A stretch of 64,000 bases of DNA from Palaemon carinicauda (GCF_036898095.1 NC_090761.1:47994836-48058835), one strand, 5' to 3'; positions 9,097 to 19,871 are shown, counted from the first letter of the stretch. The notes: a model not told the origin generated them from the letters alone. Made by a program: numbers and translations.

Positions 9097-11472
9097 TTGT
9101 TGAATGATTTGAAAGCGGTGAGCGACATCACCTTTCAAAGATCGATAGGAAGAAGGGGTTTAGAACTTCATGTGTTCACCGATGCCAGCAGTAAGGCATA
9201 TGGAGCAGTGGCATATACTAGGGACGAATGCAATCGGGTAAGTTTGGTTACTAGTAAAACCAGGATCACTCCGAAAGGGATGAGCAAGCTGACGATCCCT
9301 AATTTAGAGCTACTGGCCTTGTTGTTAGGCAGCAGACTAGCAAGAACGCTCAAGGAACTGATCGAGCCACGGGAAATAGTAATGTGGACCGACAGTAAGG
9401 TAACGTTGGCATGGGTAGCATCTCCCGATGCCAGGTCTAATAAAAATGTGTTTGTTTCTAACAGAGTGGCGGAAATTATTTTTATTCAGCAGGTTTGTAG
9501 TTTCAGTCTGAACCATATCCCTAGTCATCAGAACCCTGCCGATATCCTATCCCGAGGTGCAACGGCTCGACAATTGCAAGCTAACTCCCTGTGGAGGAAC
9601 GGTCCAGAATTCCTCAGGACCACGGGAAAGCCTGTTCCTTACAAGGAGGAAGATCCACTACATCAAACTCACGTAGTAGCGGCGGTGCAGGAGTTGAGGG
9701 AGGAGATGTGTCCTACCCCCCCAGGCGAGATTTGGGACATCCTGAAAAGGGAAGTAGGGTTCCAATTCTTGTTGAGAGTAGCCAGACTAGTTTTAAAGTT
9801 TGCTAAGATAGAACGGCATCCGTTCAGTATTGTTGTCCAATTAGAGCAAAAACATTATTTGCCTACTGTTTATGCCTACTTAGAGGGCGGAGTCAGACCC
9901 CCTCGTGAAGTTGCTAATTTTGTCAGACAATTGAATTTAGTTTTAGTAGATAATCTCATCTGCACCAGGGGACGAGTGTCCCATGTAGGAGACACGGATC
10001 AGTTAATTCTCTTGCCAGCCAAAGGGCATTTAGTTAGGATGTATTTAGATTATTTACATCAGTTACATTTGCATTGTGGGGTAAATACTCTAATAGGTAT
10101 CTTTCGACAGAAATGTTGGGTGGCGGGTCTACGTTCCATTGCGAAGCGAACCGTGCGGCAATGCCCTGAATGCAAGCTAGCCTTCCAGCCTCTAACGAAA
10201 CAGCCACCACCACCCCCCCTGCCAAAGGAAAGGATCACCCTCACAAAACCCTTCACAGCGGTCGGAGTGGACCACACAGCAGCGATTCAAACCGAGACAA
10301 GGCCAGGATATATACTTATCATAACCTGCATGGCTAGCAGAGCCGTGTACCTTGACTTCTGTCCCTCTTTGGAAGCAGAAGAATTCGTGTTGGCACTAAG
10401 ACGGTTTAGTGCCACCCATGGTGCCCCACAGCTCATCATGTCCGATAACCATCAAACCTTCAAGGCTGCCAGCCACCTCCTGCAGGGACTTTATGAAGAA
10501 GATGAAGTCCAGCAGTTCCTGAGGAAAACTGGCATAAAGTGGCGGTTTCAGACGCCCTGTGCACCTTGGAAAGGTGGGTTCTTCGAGCGTTTGATAGGAG
10601 TAACGAAACGGACCCTCCAGATAGCCCTCGGAAAGAAGTACCTGCCGGACGCCCACATGCTAACCCTCGTGAAAGAAGCAGAAGCAGTGGTGAATAATCG
10701 ACCGCTTATGTACAGCGGTGACGAGCGCGAGGATGAAGTTCTCACCCCCTCCCATTTGATAAGAGGACACCAAGTCCACTTCATGGCACCAATCTTACCG
10801 GACGACCATATCAACGCAACCTTCACCTCTCGGAAGCTACGTGATCGTTACGTAAGATTGACAGATTCACTCAAAGCTTTTAGAGAAAGATGGAGAAGGG
10901 AATACTTGAGGGCCTTGAGAGCCCGGCACGACTGTCGGCCCGGGGAACCCTCCAAGCTGCACCCCGGAGACATCGTGCTAGTTAAGCAGGAGAATAAGAA
11001 AAGAGCGACATGGCCTCTGGGACGTGTCGTGGAGACGTATCCTGACGACGACGGAGTCGTACGTTCGGCTAAAGTGTTGTTTGAAGGTGCCGAGTCGCTG
11101 CGAGCTGTCAGCCACCTGGTTCCCCTAGAAATAGCCCCCTCTGAGGACGACGATGGAGGAGAAGACGACGACGACGGCGATGACGGAGAAGAGGGCGCGT
11201 ACAGTTCGACAGCCGGAATGCCAGGGATAGCGGAGACGTCTGGGGACGATCAGGGTATGGCAACAGCTACGACAACTCAACAACCAGCCACAGGAACGGA
11301 CGACAACGACGAGAAAGGGGAGAACTATGCAGTTAGTGAAAGAAGTGAAAATGAAAATGAAACTGAATCAGAGCAGACGAACGCACAAGGACGTTCTGCA
11401 CGCCCATTGAGAAGGGCTGCCGCGAAACAGCGAGAACTAATGGACTGTCTGCTGAAAGGTGACAACATATAA
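9097..11472 (+). CDS. BEL/Pao RNase H, integrase and C-terminal tail
   Basis: This is an open stretch of 791 codons; the true polyprotein enters it by frame from the RT, so no independent start is implied. RNase H: LHVFTDASSKAYGAVAY, NLELLALLL and WTDSKVTLAW. Integrase zinc finger: H-x-H with C-x2-C (RQCPEC). The DDE core is visible as GVDHTAA, LIMSDNHQTF and APWKGGFFERLIG. Then follows the DUF5641-like segment (HPGDIVLVKQENKKRATWPL) and a strongly acidic Asp/Glu/Gly tail before TAA... ends at GDNI. All integrase catalytic residues look intact, unlike those in the RT and protease upstream. Confidence 0.9.
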   Translation: MLNDLKAVSDITFQRSIGRRGLELHVFTDASSKAYGAVAYTRDECNRVSLVTSKTRITPKGMSKLTIPNLELLALLLGSRLARTLKELIEPREIVMWTDSKVTLAWVASPDARSNKNVFVSNRVAEIIFIQQVCSFSLNHIPSHQNPADILSRGATARQLQANSLWRNGPEFLRTTGKPVPYKEEDPLHQTHVVAAVQELREEMCPTPPGEIWDILKREVGFQFLLRVARLVLKFAKIERHPFSIVVQLEQKHYLPTVYAYLEGGVRPPREVANFVRQLNLVLVDNLICTRGRVSHVGDTDQLILLPAKGHLVRMYLDYLHQLHLHCGVNTLIGIFRQKCWVAGLRSIAKRTVRQCPECKLAFQPLTKQPPPPPLPKERITLTKPFTAVGVDHTAAIQTETRPGYILIITCMASRAVYLDFCPSLEAEEFVLALRRFSATHGAPQLIMSDNHQTFKAASHLLQGLYEEDEVQQFLRKTGIKWRFQTPCAPWKGGFFERLIGVTKRTLQIALGKKYLPDAHMLTLVKEAEAVVNNRPLMYSGDEREDEVLTPSHLIRGHQVHFMAPILPDDHINATFTSRKLRDRYVRLTDSLKAFRERWRREYLRALRARHDCRPGEPSKLHPGDIVLVKQENKKRATWPLGRVVETYPDDDGVVRSAKVLFEGAESLRAVSHLVPLEIAPSEDDDGGEDDDDGDDGEEGAYSSTAGMPGIAETSGDDQGMATATTTQQPATGTDDNDEKGENYAVSERSENENETESEQTNAQGRSARPLRRAAAKQRELMDCLLKGDNI

Positions 11473-11730
11473 AACGTAGCTGTAAACAATGAGTGAAAAA
11501 GGGGTGTGTCCTATCTGGAAGGTAGGGAGGGTGGAGTTTGTGAGGTGTGCATGAATCTGCGGAAGTTGGAAGTGCGTAGGGGGTGGAGAACGGGGACGGG
11601 ATGGTCTCTCGTGCGTACAGACCGAGCGTTGCACAGAACCAACCCCTCCCTCTTGTACTCCATTAAGTAACAGCCTGCATGTAGCAGCGCTATAGAAGTC
11701 TCGATTATTGTGAGTTGAGACAGACTGAAT
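11473..11730. other. Non-coding part of BEL after pol
   Basis: No convincing frame or motif is seen. It is G-rich near 11525-11600 and lies between pol and the 72-bp repeats. Confidence 0.5.
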
Positions 11731-12090
11731 TTGAATTGTTATGTATGCAATTCTGCCATTTTCTGATTGTCTTAGGCCCATTGCCTAATTGCCTTTGCAT
11801 TTGAATTGTAATGTATGCATTTCCATTGCCATTTTCTGATTGTCTTAGGCCCATTGCCTAATTGCCTTTCCACTTGAATTGTTATGTATGCAATTCTGCC
11901 ATTTTCTGATTGTCTTAGGCCCATTGCCTAATTGCCTTTGCACTTGAATTGTAATGTATGCATTTCCATTGCCATTTTCTGTTTGTTTTAGGCCCATTGC
12001 CTAATTGCCTTTGCATTTGAATTGTAATGTATGCATTTCCATTGCCATTTTCTGTTTGTTTTAGGCCCATTGCCTACTTGCTTTGCCCTT
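11731..12090 (+). repeat. Five tandem 70-73 bp repeats in BEL 3' non-coding region
   Basis: Units start TTGAATTGT.ATGTATGCA and contain TTAGGCCCATTGCCTAATTG. Two subtypes alternate (AATTCTGCC versus TTTCCATTGCC). A diverged partial unit follows at about 12165-12200. This lies between the end of pol and the 3' LTR. Confidence 0.9.
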
Positions 12091-12405
12091 TGAATTTTGT
12101 AAAATGTGTGTGAACATTATCACTGATTTCTGCTGTTCCTTATGTGTATTATACACGAGTGCATTAGAATTGCTAGGCCCATTGCCTAATTTGAACTGTT
12201 GTATGACTATGTATATTATTGATTGTGTTTATTACCCCGGGGTAACATTGCTGTGTTGTATATTGTGCGTACTCTGTTAGAGTCGTTGCGGAGCGCTACG
12301 CAGCGAGCCTAACAGAGTCTCTGAGTAAGTCACTCCCCCCACCCCGAGTCCAGCTCCATCCAATTGACCGACGTTTCATCGCTCCTTATTTTGGGGCGTG
12401 GAGGA

Positions 12406-13193
12406 TGTCGGGAATTTCGACCTGATCAATCGAAGTTCCCGCCATTTGACTCCGTCTACGATTACGTCAAATTGGAGGGAGAGGAGAGAACTCGCGGGCG
12501 AATGAATGTCGTTCAAGACGAGAATGTTTAGAACCAAAAAGAGAAACCGCCTGGTAGGGGAGGCGCCGAGACTAAAGAAATCAATTACTTGTAATTTAAG
12601 ATTAAGAAAAATAACGTCATTCTATTGTAACATGATAAAAAAATCCAATCTAGAAATTTAGGTTCAGGAAAAATTGCGCCAAAAAAGTGACGTCGGAGGT
12701 TGCAAGGCTTGCTCTGTCTCTTTGATCCGACGTCCCCAATCACAGTAAGTCCTATCTAATTGTTCTCTCTCCCCACCCCTAGTGTACCCAGGTCGGTTTC
12801 CATGTAGGTCTTGATAGAGTTGTTGTAAAGTTTGTATCTATTTATATTTTGTCGATCCTTGTGCCAGGGGATCAGTGTTATTGTGTAAAGTACCTCTAAA
12901 GGTCTCGGTAAGAGGTTTATCGAGATAACCTTATAAATTTTCAATTAATTTTGCTAAAATCTTGAGTCCGATGCGGACATAGTTTTTTTTGGTCGCACAT
13001 GTTCTTGTATGTCAAGTAAGGGTTAATTTTTTTATGTTTCTCGTATCAGATTATTATTTTTGTAATAAAATTTGTTAAAATATAACCATATTCTATTTAC
13101 TTTCCCGATGGTTTTGTGAAGTGAGTCCCTCCGACATTGTGATCTGCCCATTACATCGGGCTATTGAGTATAAACCGGTGAAATTTCGCCACA
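12406..13193 (+). repeat. 3' LTR of BEL element
   Basis: 788 bases, TG...CA, preceded by a purine-rich tract (GGGGCGTGGAGGA at 12393-12405) that fits a polypurine tract. It differs from 3842-4629 at three positions by eye. Confidence 0.95.
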
Positions 13194-13198
13194 CGCTT
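13194..13198. repeat. Target-site duplication of the BEL element, right copy
   Basis: CGCTT, identical to 3837-3841. Confidence 0.9.
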
Positions 13199-13816
13199 GG
13201 CCAAGGCCAACGCTAGCAGGAAAACCGTCTTCCAGGTAAGGTGGCGATCTGAAGCCTGGCGTAATGGTTCGTAGGGAGGTCTCTTCAGAGACCTGAGAAC
13301 TTGAACCACGTTCCATGGAGGAGGTCTTACTTCTGACTGAGGGCAGGTAAGTTCATAACTTCGTATGAGAAGGGAAAGTTCCAGCGAGGAAGAAATGTCC
13401 ACTCCTTTAAGCCTGAAGGCAAGACTTAAGGCTGAGCGATAGCCTTTCACTGCCGAGACTGAAAGGCGCATTTCCTCCCGCAAATACACGAGGAACTCCG
13501 CTATTGCTGGAATAGTGGCATCGAGTGGAGAGATACCCCTTCCACGACACCAACCACAGAAGACTTGCCACTTCGCCTGGTGGACCCCTGCGGATGACTT
13601 GCGCAGGTGTCCAGACATCCTGTTCGCAACTTGCGAAAATCCTCTCTCAGTGAGGAGATGCTGGATAGTCTCCAGGCGTGAAGTCAAAGCGAAGCTACGG
13701 CTTTGTGGAAGATGTTGGCGAATGGTTGTTTGAGTAGCTCGTGACGTGGAGGGAGTTCTCTCGGAACCTCGGTGAGGAGTTGCAGAAGGTCCGGGAACCA
13801 TTCTGCGTGATGCCAT
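13199..13816 (-). pseudogene. Tyrosine recombinase N-terminal half, DIRS B
   Basis: On the minus strand this encodes the SAM-like core-binding domain ([20 protein letters not shown], then [20 protein letters not shown]) and leads to FLLALALAKRV, where the BEL insertion cuts the gene just at the first catalytic arginine. The remainder is at 3295-3841. The same protein is present without the insertion in element C (43800-44906). Confidence 0.85.
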
Positions 13817-14180
13817 AGCAGAGCTATCAGGGTCATTGATAGATTGACCGATAGTCTGGTCTTGTTGAGCACCCTCCTCATCAGACAGATCGGGGGAAAG
13901 GCGTACAAATCAATGTTGTCCCCCTGTTGTTGGAAGGCATCCTGCCAGAGAGCCTTGGGGAGCAGTACAGCGGGAGCTTGAAGTTCAACGCTGTAGCGAA
14001 CAGATCCACCGTCGGGGAACCCCACAAAGTCAGGACTTTGTTGGCTACTTGAGGATCCAAAGACCACTCGGTACTCACTATCTGCGTCGCTCTGCTCAGA
14101 CTGTCGGCGAGCACATTCCTTTTGCCTGGAATGAAGAGAGCCGCTAGTGTGATCGAATGGACTTCGGACTATCTCAGAAT
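13684..14180 (-). pseudogene. RNase H C-terminus and methyltransferase-like block, DIRS B
   Basis: Frames on the minus strand include [37 protein letters not shown] and, in a shifted frame, [21 protein letters not shown] small deletion near 13955-13965 relative to element C (loss of the VPDPK segment) causes the frame change. An earlier deletion near 14200 separates it from the RT-RNase H frame. Confidence 0.75.
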
Positions 14181-14182
14181 CT

Positions 14183-15505
14183 CTACTGCAAGATGGGATA
14201 GCTGTTCTGAAAAGGTACCTCCCTACTGTTGATATAAGCCACCACCGTGGTGTTGTCGCTCATCACCACCACAGAGTGGCCCGCCAGGACTTGGTGGAAC
14301 TTCTGAAGTGCCAGGAACACGGCCTTCATTTCTAGCAAGTTTATGTGAAGGTACTTTTCTGATTCTGACCACAGGCCTGAGGTCCTGTGGTTCAGAACGT
14401 GGGTACCCCACCCTTTCTTTGATGCGTCCGAGAACAACATCAAATCCTGAGGAAGGACGAGAAGATCCACTCCCTTTCGTATGTTCTCGTCTGCCACCCA
14501 CCACTGGAGGTCTGTCTGTTCCGCATGACCCACAGGGACCAAAGTGTCCGGGGAATCGTGTCCTTGATTCCACCGGGACTTGAGTCGCCACTGGAGAGAT
14601 CTCATTCTGAGGCGACCGTTGGGAACGAGACGGGCCAGGGAGGAGAGGTGGCCGAGGAGACGTAACCACGTTTGGGCTGGGAGTTCTTCTTGATTGAGGA
14701 AAGGCCTCGCGACTTTCCTCAGACTTGCTATCCTGTCGTCTGATGGGAAGGCTTTGTGGAGATTGGTGTCTATGACCATGCCTAGGTATACCAGTTTCTG
14801 AGAGGGCTGCAGAGAGGACTTATCGAGATTTACCATGATCCCTAGATCCTGGCAAAGTTCGAGAAGCTTGTCTCGGTGGCGAAGAAGGGTTGCCTCCGAG
14901 TCCGCTAGGATCAACCAGTCATCCAAATAACAAAGGAAACGGATGCCGATCCTGTGAGCCCACGATGATATCAGGGTGAACACTCTGGTGAACACCTGAG
15001 GGGCTGTGGAGAGACCAAAACACAGCACCTTGAACTGGTAGATCTTGTCGTCTAGGCAAAATCTTAAGTACTTCCTTGAAGACGGATGGACTGGGATCTG
15101 GAAGTACGCGTCCTTCAGGTCCAGTGTACACATGAAGTCTTGTGGTCTCACTGCAAGTCTGACCGTGTCTGCCGTCTCCATACTGAACGGAGTCTGTTTG
15201 ACAACCCCGTTCAGGGTTGAGAGGTCGATGACTGGTCTCCAGCCTCCAGACACCTTCTTTATAAGAAAGAGTCGACTGTAGAAGCCTGGGGACCCATCCA
15301 CTACCTCTTGGAGAGCATCCTTCTTCAACAAGGTCTGGACTTCTGCCCGGAGGGCCTGCCCCCTTACTGATCCCATAGTAAAGGAGCACAATGACACTGG
15401 ATTCGCTGTCAGGGGAGGTAGAGAAGCTGTGAACGGGACACGATAACCCTGACCGATTACGGAAATCGTCCAGGTATCTGCCCCGAGTTGCTGCCACCTT
15501 GCCGT
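14183..15505 (-). CDS. DIRS B reverse transcriptase with RNase H
   Basis: The continuous frame covers the whole [34 protein letters not shown] (motif A), [15 protein letters not shown] (motif B) and [10 protein letters not shown] (YLDD, motif C), then RNase H with [27 protein letters not shown] and [11 protein letters not shown]. It overlaps the end of Gag in another frame, so there is no obvious own start; ATG 15397 (MSLCSFTMGSV) is internal to the conserved text. It ends prematurely at 14183 because a short deletion after YIN shifts the RNase H frame. The RT catalytic residues themselves are intact. Confidence 0.85.
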   Translation of the reverse strand, partial: TARWQQLGADTWTISVIGQGYRVPFTASLPPLTANPVSLCSFTMGSVRGQALRAEVQTLLKKDALQEVVDGSPGFYSRLFLIKKVSGGWRPVIDLSTLNGVVKQTPFSMETADTVRLAVRPQDFMCTLDLKDAYFQIPVHPSSRKYLRFCLDDKIYQFKVLCFGLSTAPQVFTRVFTLISSWAHRIGIRFLCYLDDWLILADSEATLLRHRDKLLELCQDLGIMVNLDKSSLQPSQKLVYLGMVIDTNLHKAFPSDDRIASLRKVARPFLNQEELPAQTWLRLLGHLSSLARLVPNGRLRMRSLQWRLKSRWNQGHDSPDTLVPVGHAEQTDLQWWVADENIRKGVDLLVLPQDLMLFSDASKKGWGTHVLNHRTSGLWSESEKYLHINLLEMKAVFLALQKFHQVLAGHSVVVMSDNTTVVAYINSREVPFQNSYPILQ

Positions 15506-17113
15506 TCAACTTTGTAAGCATCCCCCCACTGGTGGACATGCAGGGGGACTGCCAATCCTAGAGTCTACGGCCTCAGCTGTTTCCTCTAGGGTTCTTACTT
15601 CCCCTGGAGGACTTTTTGCTCCTGCTCTTGGCAGAAGGAGCTTAGACACCTTCGGCTTTGCTGCTGTCGTCTTCTTTGTGTCCTTAGCCGGACGGGGCTG
15701 TTGGGCTGCTGGAGGTTTGTAGGGCCTCGATGTCAGGGCCCTATGGATGAGGGAATCCTGGTTGGACTTCCTCCACCTCTCAGCGGTTAGCTCCACGTCC
15801 TTAGGCTCAAACAAACTCTTACCGAGCACGGAAGTGTGTCTGAGCCTGCTAACATCCGAACTGGAGACCTTCTGGTGGAATCTCTCAGCCACTGCGTCCC
15901 GTCGTTTGAGAATCATATTGGCCCACAAGCTCGAGACTTGGTGGGCCAGAAACTCGATGGTCCGCGTGCCTGAGAGCAAGAATGTCTCCAGTGCCTTCCT
16001 GGTGCTTTCTTTGGACAGGTCCTCAGACCGCACCAGGATGCCCAGAGACCCCAGCCAGATGTCAAGCCACGAAGTTGCCTGCATGGCACACTTCGCCACC
16101 TTCTCCTGGCTTAGGATCTCAGTAGCTGAATAGGACACGTGCCGGTTGGAGTCTCTCTCTAGAGGGACTCTCCCGGTGAGTTCTTCCACGGAGTGGTGAA
16201 CTGGAAGACCCAAACAAGTCTCCTCAAGGATCTCAAAGTACCTCCTCTGATGGACTCGAGGAGGAGGGAGGAGCTTGTTACTGGCGCTGGATCTACTGGA
16301 GGAGGCAAGCTCCGAGAGCTGGCCCTCGACCTTGTCTCTGGCACTCTTCATCCCTTGAGACCAGGGCAAAGCTGCACTGGCCCTAGAGGGTTTCTGGGTG
16401 CCGTAGACACGGTCCAAGACCATGTCCTTACCCTCACGAGGAGGAATCTCTGGGTCTGAAATCCCGTTGAGGTTCCTCATGAGGGTCAGAACTTGCCAGA
16501 ACGCGTGTTCTGACTCTTGGTGCTCTCCTCCTAAAGGACTGGCAGCAAAGTCTCCTGTCCCCAGTGGCGCTTCCTGGGGGGACTCGTGGACATCCTCCGA
16601 AGGTCTAGCTGACTCCTGTCTGATCCTTGCCGACGACTTGGGAATCGTCTTAGAGTCCTTCGGTTCCCTCCTGGGAGGGATATAGGACTCGAGTAACGAT
16701 GGGTGCAGGCTCTTTTCCACCCCTGATCGAGAAGGCTTCTCAGGGAGAGGCGGAGTTTCCCCCATTGGTGCGATGGGGGAAAGGTCCGGTTCGTCTGATT
16801 CTCCTGAGGATGGGTAATCCTCATCCATAGGGGAGGGAGAGAAAGTCTGGGGGGGAGAAGGAGCCTTGCGCAAGGATCTGCGAGGAGACAGGATAGCCCT
16901 CGGAGGTGTCTCCACGGAGGGGACTCCTCTCTTCCTCTTCAGGGGGGAGGAAGCCGCCACTGATTTGTGACCCAAGTCAGAGAGGACAGGCTTCATAGCC
17001 TGCATAAGAGCTCTGACCAGGGTCCCGAACCAGGGCTGCTGGCTGACAGTCGCGCTGTCAGACACTCCCTCTGGAGAGAAGGGGATCGTTCGATCTCTTG
17101 GAGGAGTTGACAA
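15506..17113 (-). CDS. DIRS B Gag-like core protein
   Basis: 535 codons on the minus strand with no enzymatic motif. An N-terminal low-complexity Pro/Ser/Arg region is followed by a conserved-looking alpha-rich C-terminal half ([71 protein letters not shown]) and a basic tail. The same text, broken by stops and frameshifts, is found in element C (40256-41940). The position before RT and the lack of other domains make Gag the best guess. Confidence 0.7.
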   Translation of the reverse strand: MSTPPRDRTIPFSPEGVSDSATVSQQPWFGTLVRALMQAMKPVLSDLGHKSVAASSPLKRKRGVPSVETPPRAILSPRRSLRKAPSPPQTFSPSPMDEDYPSSGESDEPDLSPIAPMGETPPLPEKPSRSGVEKSLHPSLLESYIPPRREPKDSKTIPKSSARIRQESARPSEDVHESPQEAPLGTGDFAASPLGGEHQESEHAFWQVLTLMRNLNGISDPEIPPREGKDMVLDRVYGTQKPSRASAALPWSQGMKSARDKVEGQLSELASSSRSSASNKLLPPPRVHQRRYFEILEETCLGLPVHHSVEELTGRVPLERDSNRHVSYSATEILSQEKVAKCAMQATSWLDIWLGSLGILVRSEDLSKESTRKALETFLLSGTRTIEFLAHQVSSLWANMILKRRDAVAERFHQKVSSSDVSRLRHTSVLGKSLFEPKDVELTAERWRKSNQDSLIHRALTSRPYKPPAAQQPRPAKDTKKTTAAKPKVSKLLLPRAGAKSPPGEVRTLEETAEAVDSRIGSPPACPPVGGCLQS

Positions 17114-17179
17114 ACGAGGGTTCGCCTGAAAAGAAGCTGAAATGAGAGTCCTTAGATCTGTCCGGGAACCGCCCTTCCT

Positions 17180-18823
17180 CTAGCGAGTGCGCTGTTCTGC
17201 GCTTGCGGGGAGGGGAACGAAATGATGACCTGTCAGCCTGACGATGATCGTGCTGGAGGTCGCGCGATGGGCCCTGTCCTGGGTCGCGCGCAAAAGGATC
17301 GTGCGTCTTAGGAATTTCGCGCTCGCGCATGGGCGCGGGCGTGAGAGGTTGGTGGCGGTGGCGCGAGGACGCGGGCACGATGGCACGCAGGAGATGGCGC
17401 GGGCGAGCGTAGGAGACGGCGAGTGCGTGTGGCGTGCAGGAGCTGGATCGTGAGGAAGCGTTGAAAGCTGGATGCGAGGGCGCCCAGTAACCTGATGCGG
17501 TACTAATGGGCGCGAGCGAGTAGTAGCGCGTGGGCGCGTATCTGGAAGTACTGGGCGAGGGCGCGAGTGCGCAGCCTCGTCATAGCGCGAGGGTGGGTCT
17601 GCGTGTTGGAGCGCAGGTGAGCGCTGAGCCGTCTGAGCAGGTATGTTAACCTGAGGAGACCGTGGGTGTGCTGGGCGCGCAGGGGATCGTGGGCGCGCAT
17701 GGCGCGCAGGTGTGCACTGCTGTGATGGGCGCGCAGGGCGCGCGATCGGATTAGGGCGCACAGGTGTGCGCTGTTGAGTTGCATGGGGCGCCTTGAGAGC
17801 AACTGGAACCTGGCGCGCAACTGGAACATCGCGCGCAACTGGAACATCGCGCGCGACTAGAGGAGCGCGTGCAAGATTGCGCAGTCTGGAAGGAGAGTCC
17901 AGGGGTACCTGAGAGCGCCTGTGCGCTAACTTAGGCACCTCCTGGACTGCGCACTGAGATGTAGAAGCGCGCTGGCATGTTGGCGAGCGCGTGTGCGCTG
18001 TGTCAGGAACTGCGCGCGATGGGCGTGCCTCGCGCCTAACTCCAGAAGGGCGCTGAGAGTCTAGAGGTGCCGGTGAGCGCCTGTGCGCTAACCTAGGTGC
18101 CTCTTGGACTGCGCGCGACGTGGCAGGAGGAACCGGTGGACGCTGGGGAACAGGTGGGCACGTGTGCGCAGGTGAGCGCTGGCACGCTGGATCAGGAACT
18201 GCTCGTGGGCGCCGGGGCGCAGTAGGATGTGGCCGTGCAGGGGAACCCTGGCGCGTAACAGGAACAGGAGCGCGCACACGCGCAGGTGAGCGCTGTGGCG
18301 CTAAGTCTGGAACGGCAGCAACAGCATGAGTGCGCGCAGGTTTAACCTGGCGCTTAAGGGTATGAGGCGCAGATTTGCGCTCAAGTCCCTTATGCCACGA
18401 AGGGACCGGTGCCTGCGCAATGGCAGGTTCAGGTGGCGCGTAAAGCGCATCAGCATCCTCAAAGGGTGATGGCAGGTCAGCAGGTCTGGAGGGAGACTGG
18501 TCACAGGGTCCCGAAGGACGACCTTCCTCCGAAGGGGATCGTGAACGATCTCCGGAGAGGTCTAAGGTGGTAGCTGGCAGGATCGGCAAACGGCGAGTCG
18601 TCTCCTCCGCAGAGGACTGTGGGGATGACGAGCCGAAGAGGTGCCTCCTAAATCCCTTGTGAGGAGAAGGAAGACCTCTACGGCGAAGGGGAGGACGAGC
18701 CTTCCGCCTTATACGCCCACGAGGGGCCGTGGGGTCAGCGAGCTGATCATCGTAAGGCCTCCGAAGAGGAGTCTCTGAAAGTGAACTCCCCCGAGGGAGA
18801 GAATCACCGGCAGGAGAGACCAT
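17180..18823 (-). CDS. DIRS B Gag middle, long Pro/Arg/Ala low-complexity region
   Basis: 547 codons dominated by Arg, Pro, Ala and Ser with recurring RSPA, ARP and VPVA words; DNA is rich in GCGC. It starts with text shared with element C ([17 protein letters not shown] at about 18690-18730). The repetitive part is far longer than the corresponding short CGCTCTCCTGC-repeat region of C (about 39960-40110). It is probably a disordered Gag segment expanded by slippage. Confidence 0.6.
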   Translation of the reverse strand: MVSPAGDSLPRGSSLSETPLRRPYDDQLADPTAPRGRIRRKARPPLRRRGLPSPHKGFRRHLFGSSSPQSSAEETTRRLPILPATTLDLSGDRSRSPSEEGRPSGPCDQSPSRPADLPSPFEDADALYAPPEPAIAQAPVPSWHKGLERKSAPHTLKRQVKPARTHAVAAVPDLAPQRSPARVRAPVPVTRQGSPARPHPTAPRRPRAVPDPACQRSPAHTCPPVPQRPPVPPATSRAVQEAPRLAHRRSPAPLDSQRPSGVRREARPSRAVPDTAHTRSPTCQRASTSQCAVQEVPKLAHRRSQVPLDSPSRLRNLARAPLVARDVPVARDVPVARQVPVALKAPHATQQRTPVRPNPIARPARPSQQCTPARHARPRSPARPAHPRSPQVNIPAQTAQRSPALQHADPPSRYDEAAHSRPRPVLPDTRPRATTRSRPLVPHQVTGRPRIQLSTLPHDPAPARHTHSPSPTLARAISCVPSCPRPRATATNLSRPRPCASAKFLRRTILLRATQDRAHRATSSTIIVRLTGHHFVPLPASAEQRTR

Positions 18824-18850
18824 AGGACCTAGTCCCTCCCTCGAAAGATG

Positions 18851-19521
18851 TTAGGAGAGGTAAACTAAGCCTTCAGCTACCTCAGCAACAGGAACAGGAG
18901 TTTGACTATACCCACGAGATGCCTCCGTCACAACAACGTCAACAACAGACAGAGGATCTATCCCTGCTGTAGTTGGCGATTGTTTGACAGCTGCACTTAG
19001 TTTGATCATGTCAAACAGGGCTTCCCTGGAGGGCGAACCCTGCAGCCCCAAGGAAGCCCAAAGCTGTAATAAATCATTGTTATTTACAGGCAAATCAATA
19101 TTTAAATCCTCCTCCGGGGGAGGAGGGGCAGCTGCCTCGCTATGGGCGGCAACTACAGTACCTCTCCCGCACCCCGGGATCGGTCAACAGCAATACGGTC
19201 TACGCTGCCACTCGCCGGCCTCTCGGAAGAGACCACTCGAGGGAGAGCTTCGGAGGAGGAAAGGGCTACGGAAGAAGTAGTCTTGGAATTTTCTCTCTTC
19301 AAAGAAGCCTCTGAAGGAGAAATATCCCTTTTAGACTTTTTCTTCCGGCGCAGGGCAAACCTCTCCCACTGGGAGGTAGACCACTCCCTACATTCAATAC
19401 ATACGTTACCGCTATCACACCGTTGGCCCCTACAATGAGGACACAAGGTGTGGGGATCGGTGTCGACCGCCGACATAAAAGTCCCACAAGGACGGCCAGG
19501 AAGTCCAGGGCACGTACGCAT
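18851..19521 (-). pseudogene. DIRS B Gag N-terminus with cysteine-rich box
   Basis: Minus-strand ATG at 19521 opens MRTCPGLPGRPCGTF, followed by DPHTLCPHCRGQRC and CIECREW, a seven-cysteine box shared with elements A and C. A frameshift or stop near 19153 separates it from the next block ([20 protein letters not shown]), which ends at 18851. Zinc binding is inferred. Confidence 0.7.
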
Positions 19522-19636
19522 AATCAGTAGAGGCCAACTTCAAACACACTGTGAGGAAGAAAAAGCAAAAACAGATTAATGGCAGTCAAAGCGAGGGAGA
19601 GAGCAGACAGGTCTGTTCTCCGCCCGAGCCAAAAGT

Positions 19637-19800
19637 AAAGTGAAGCACTCACTAGTGTGTGTGAGGGGGGGGTAGTTGCCGCTAACTAGCGGTGGGGTAG
19701 TAGTAAACCCTCATTAAAATTCTAATGGCTCGTCATTAAGCTACGCCGAAGTAATTACCCCATGTAAATAGCGTGGTTTGTATTTCAGTTACGGAACAAA
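19637..19800 (-). repeat. 5' inverted terminal repeat of DIRS B
   Basis: It ends GGTTTGTATTTCAGTTACGG then AACAAA at 19800. 19637-19760 is the inverted copy of 2515-2662; the outermost 40 bases recur inverted in the ICR at 2772-2814. Confidence 0.85.
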
Positions 19801-19871
19801 ACCATCTTTAACTGGCCATGACTTTTTTATTTTTCATTTCTCGAAAAAAAAGAATTTCATTTTCGGAAAGA

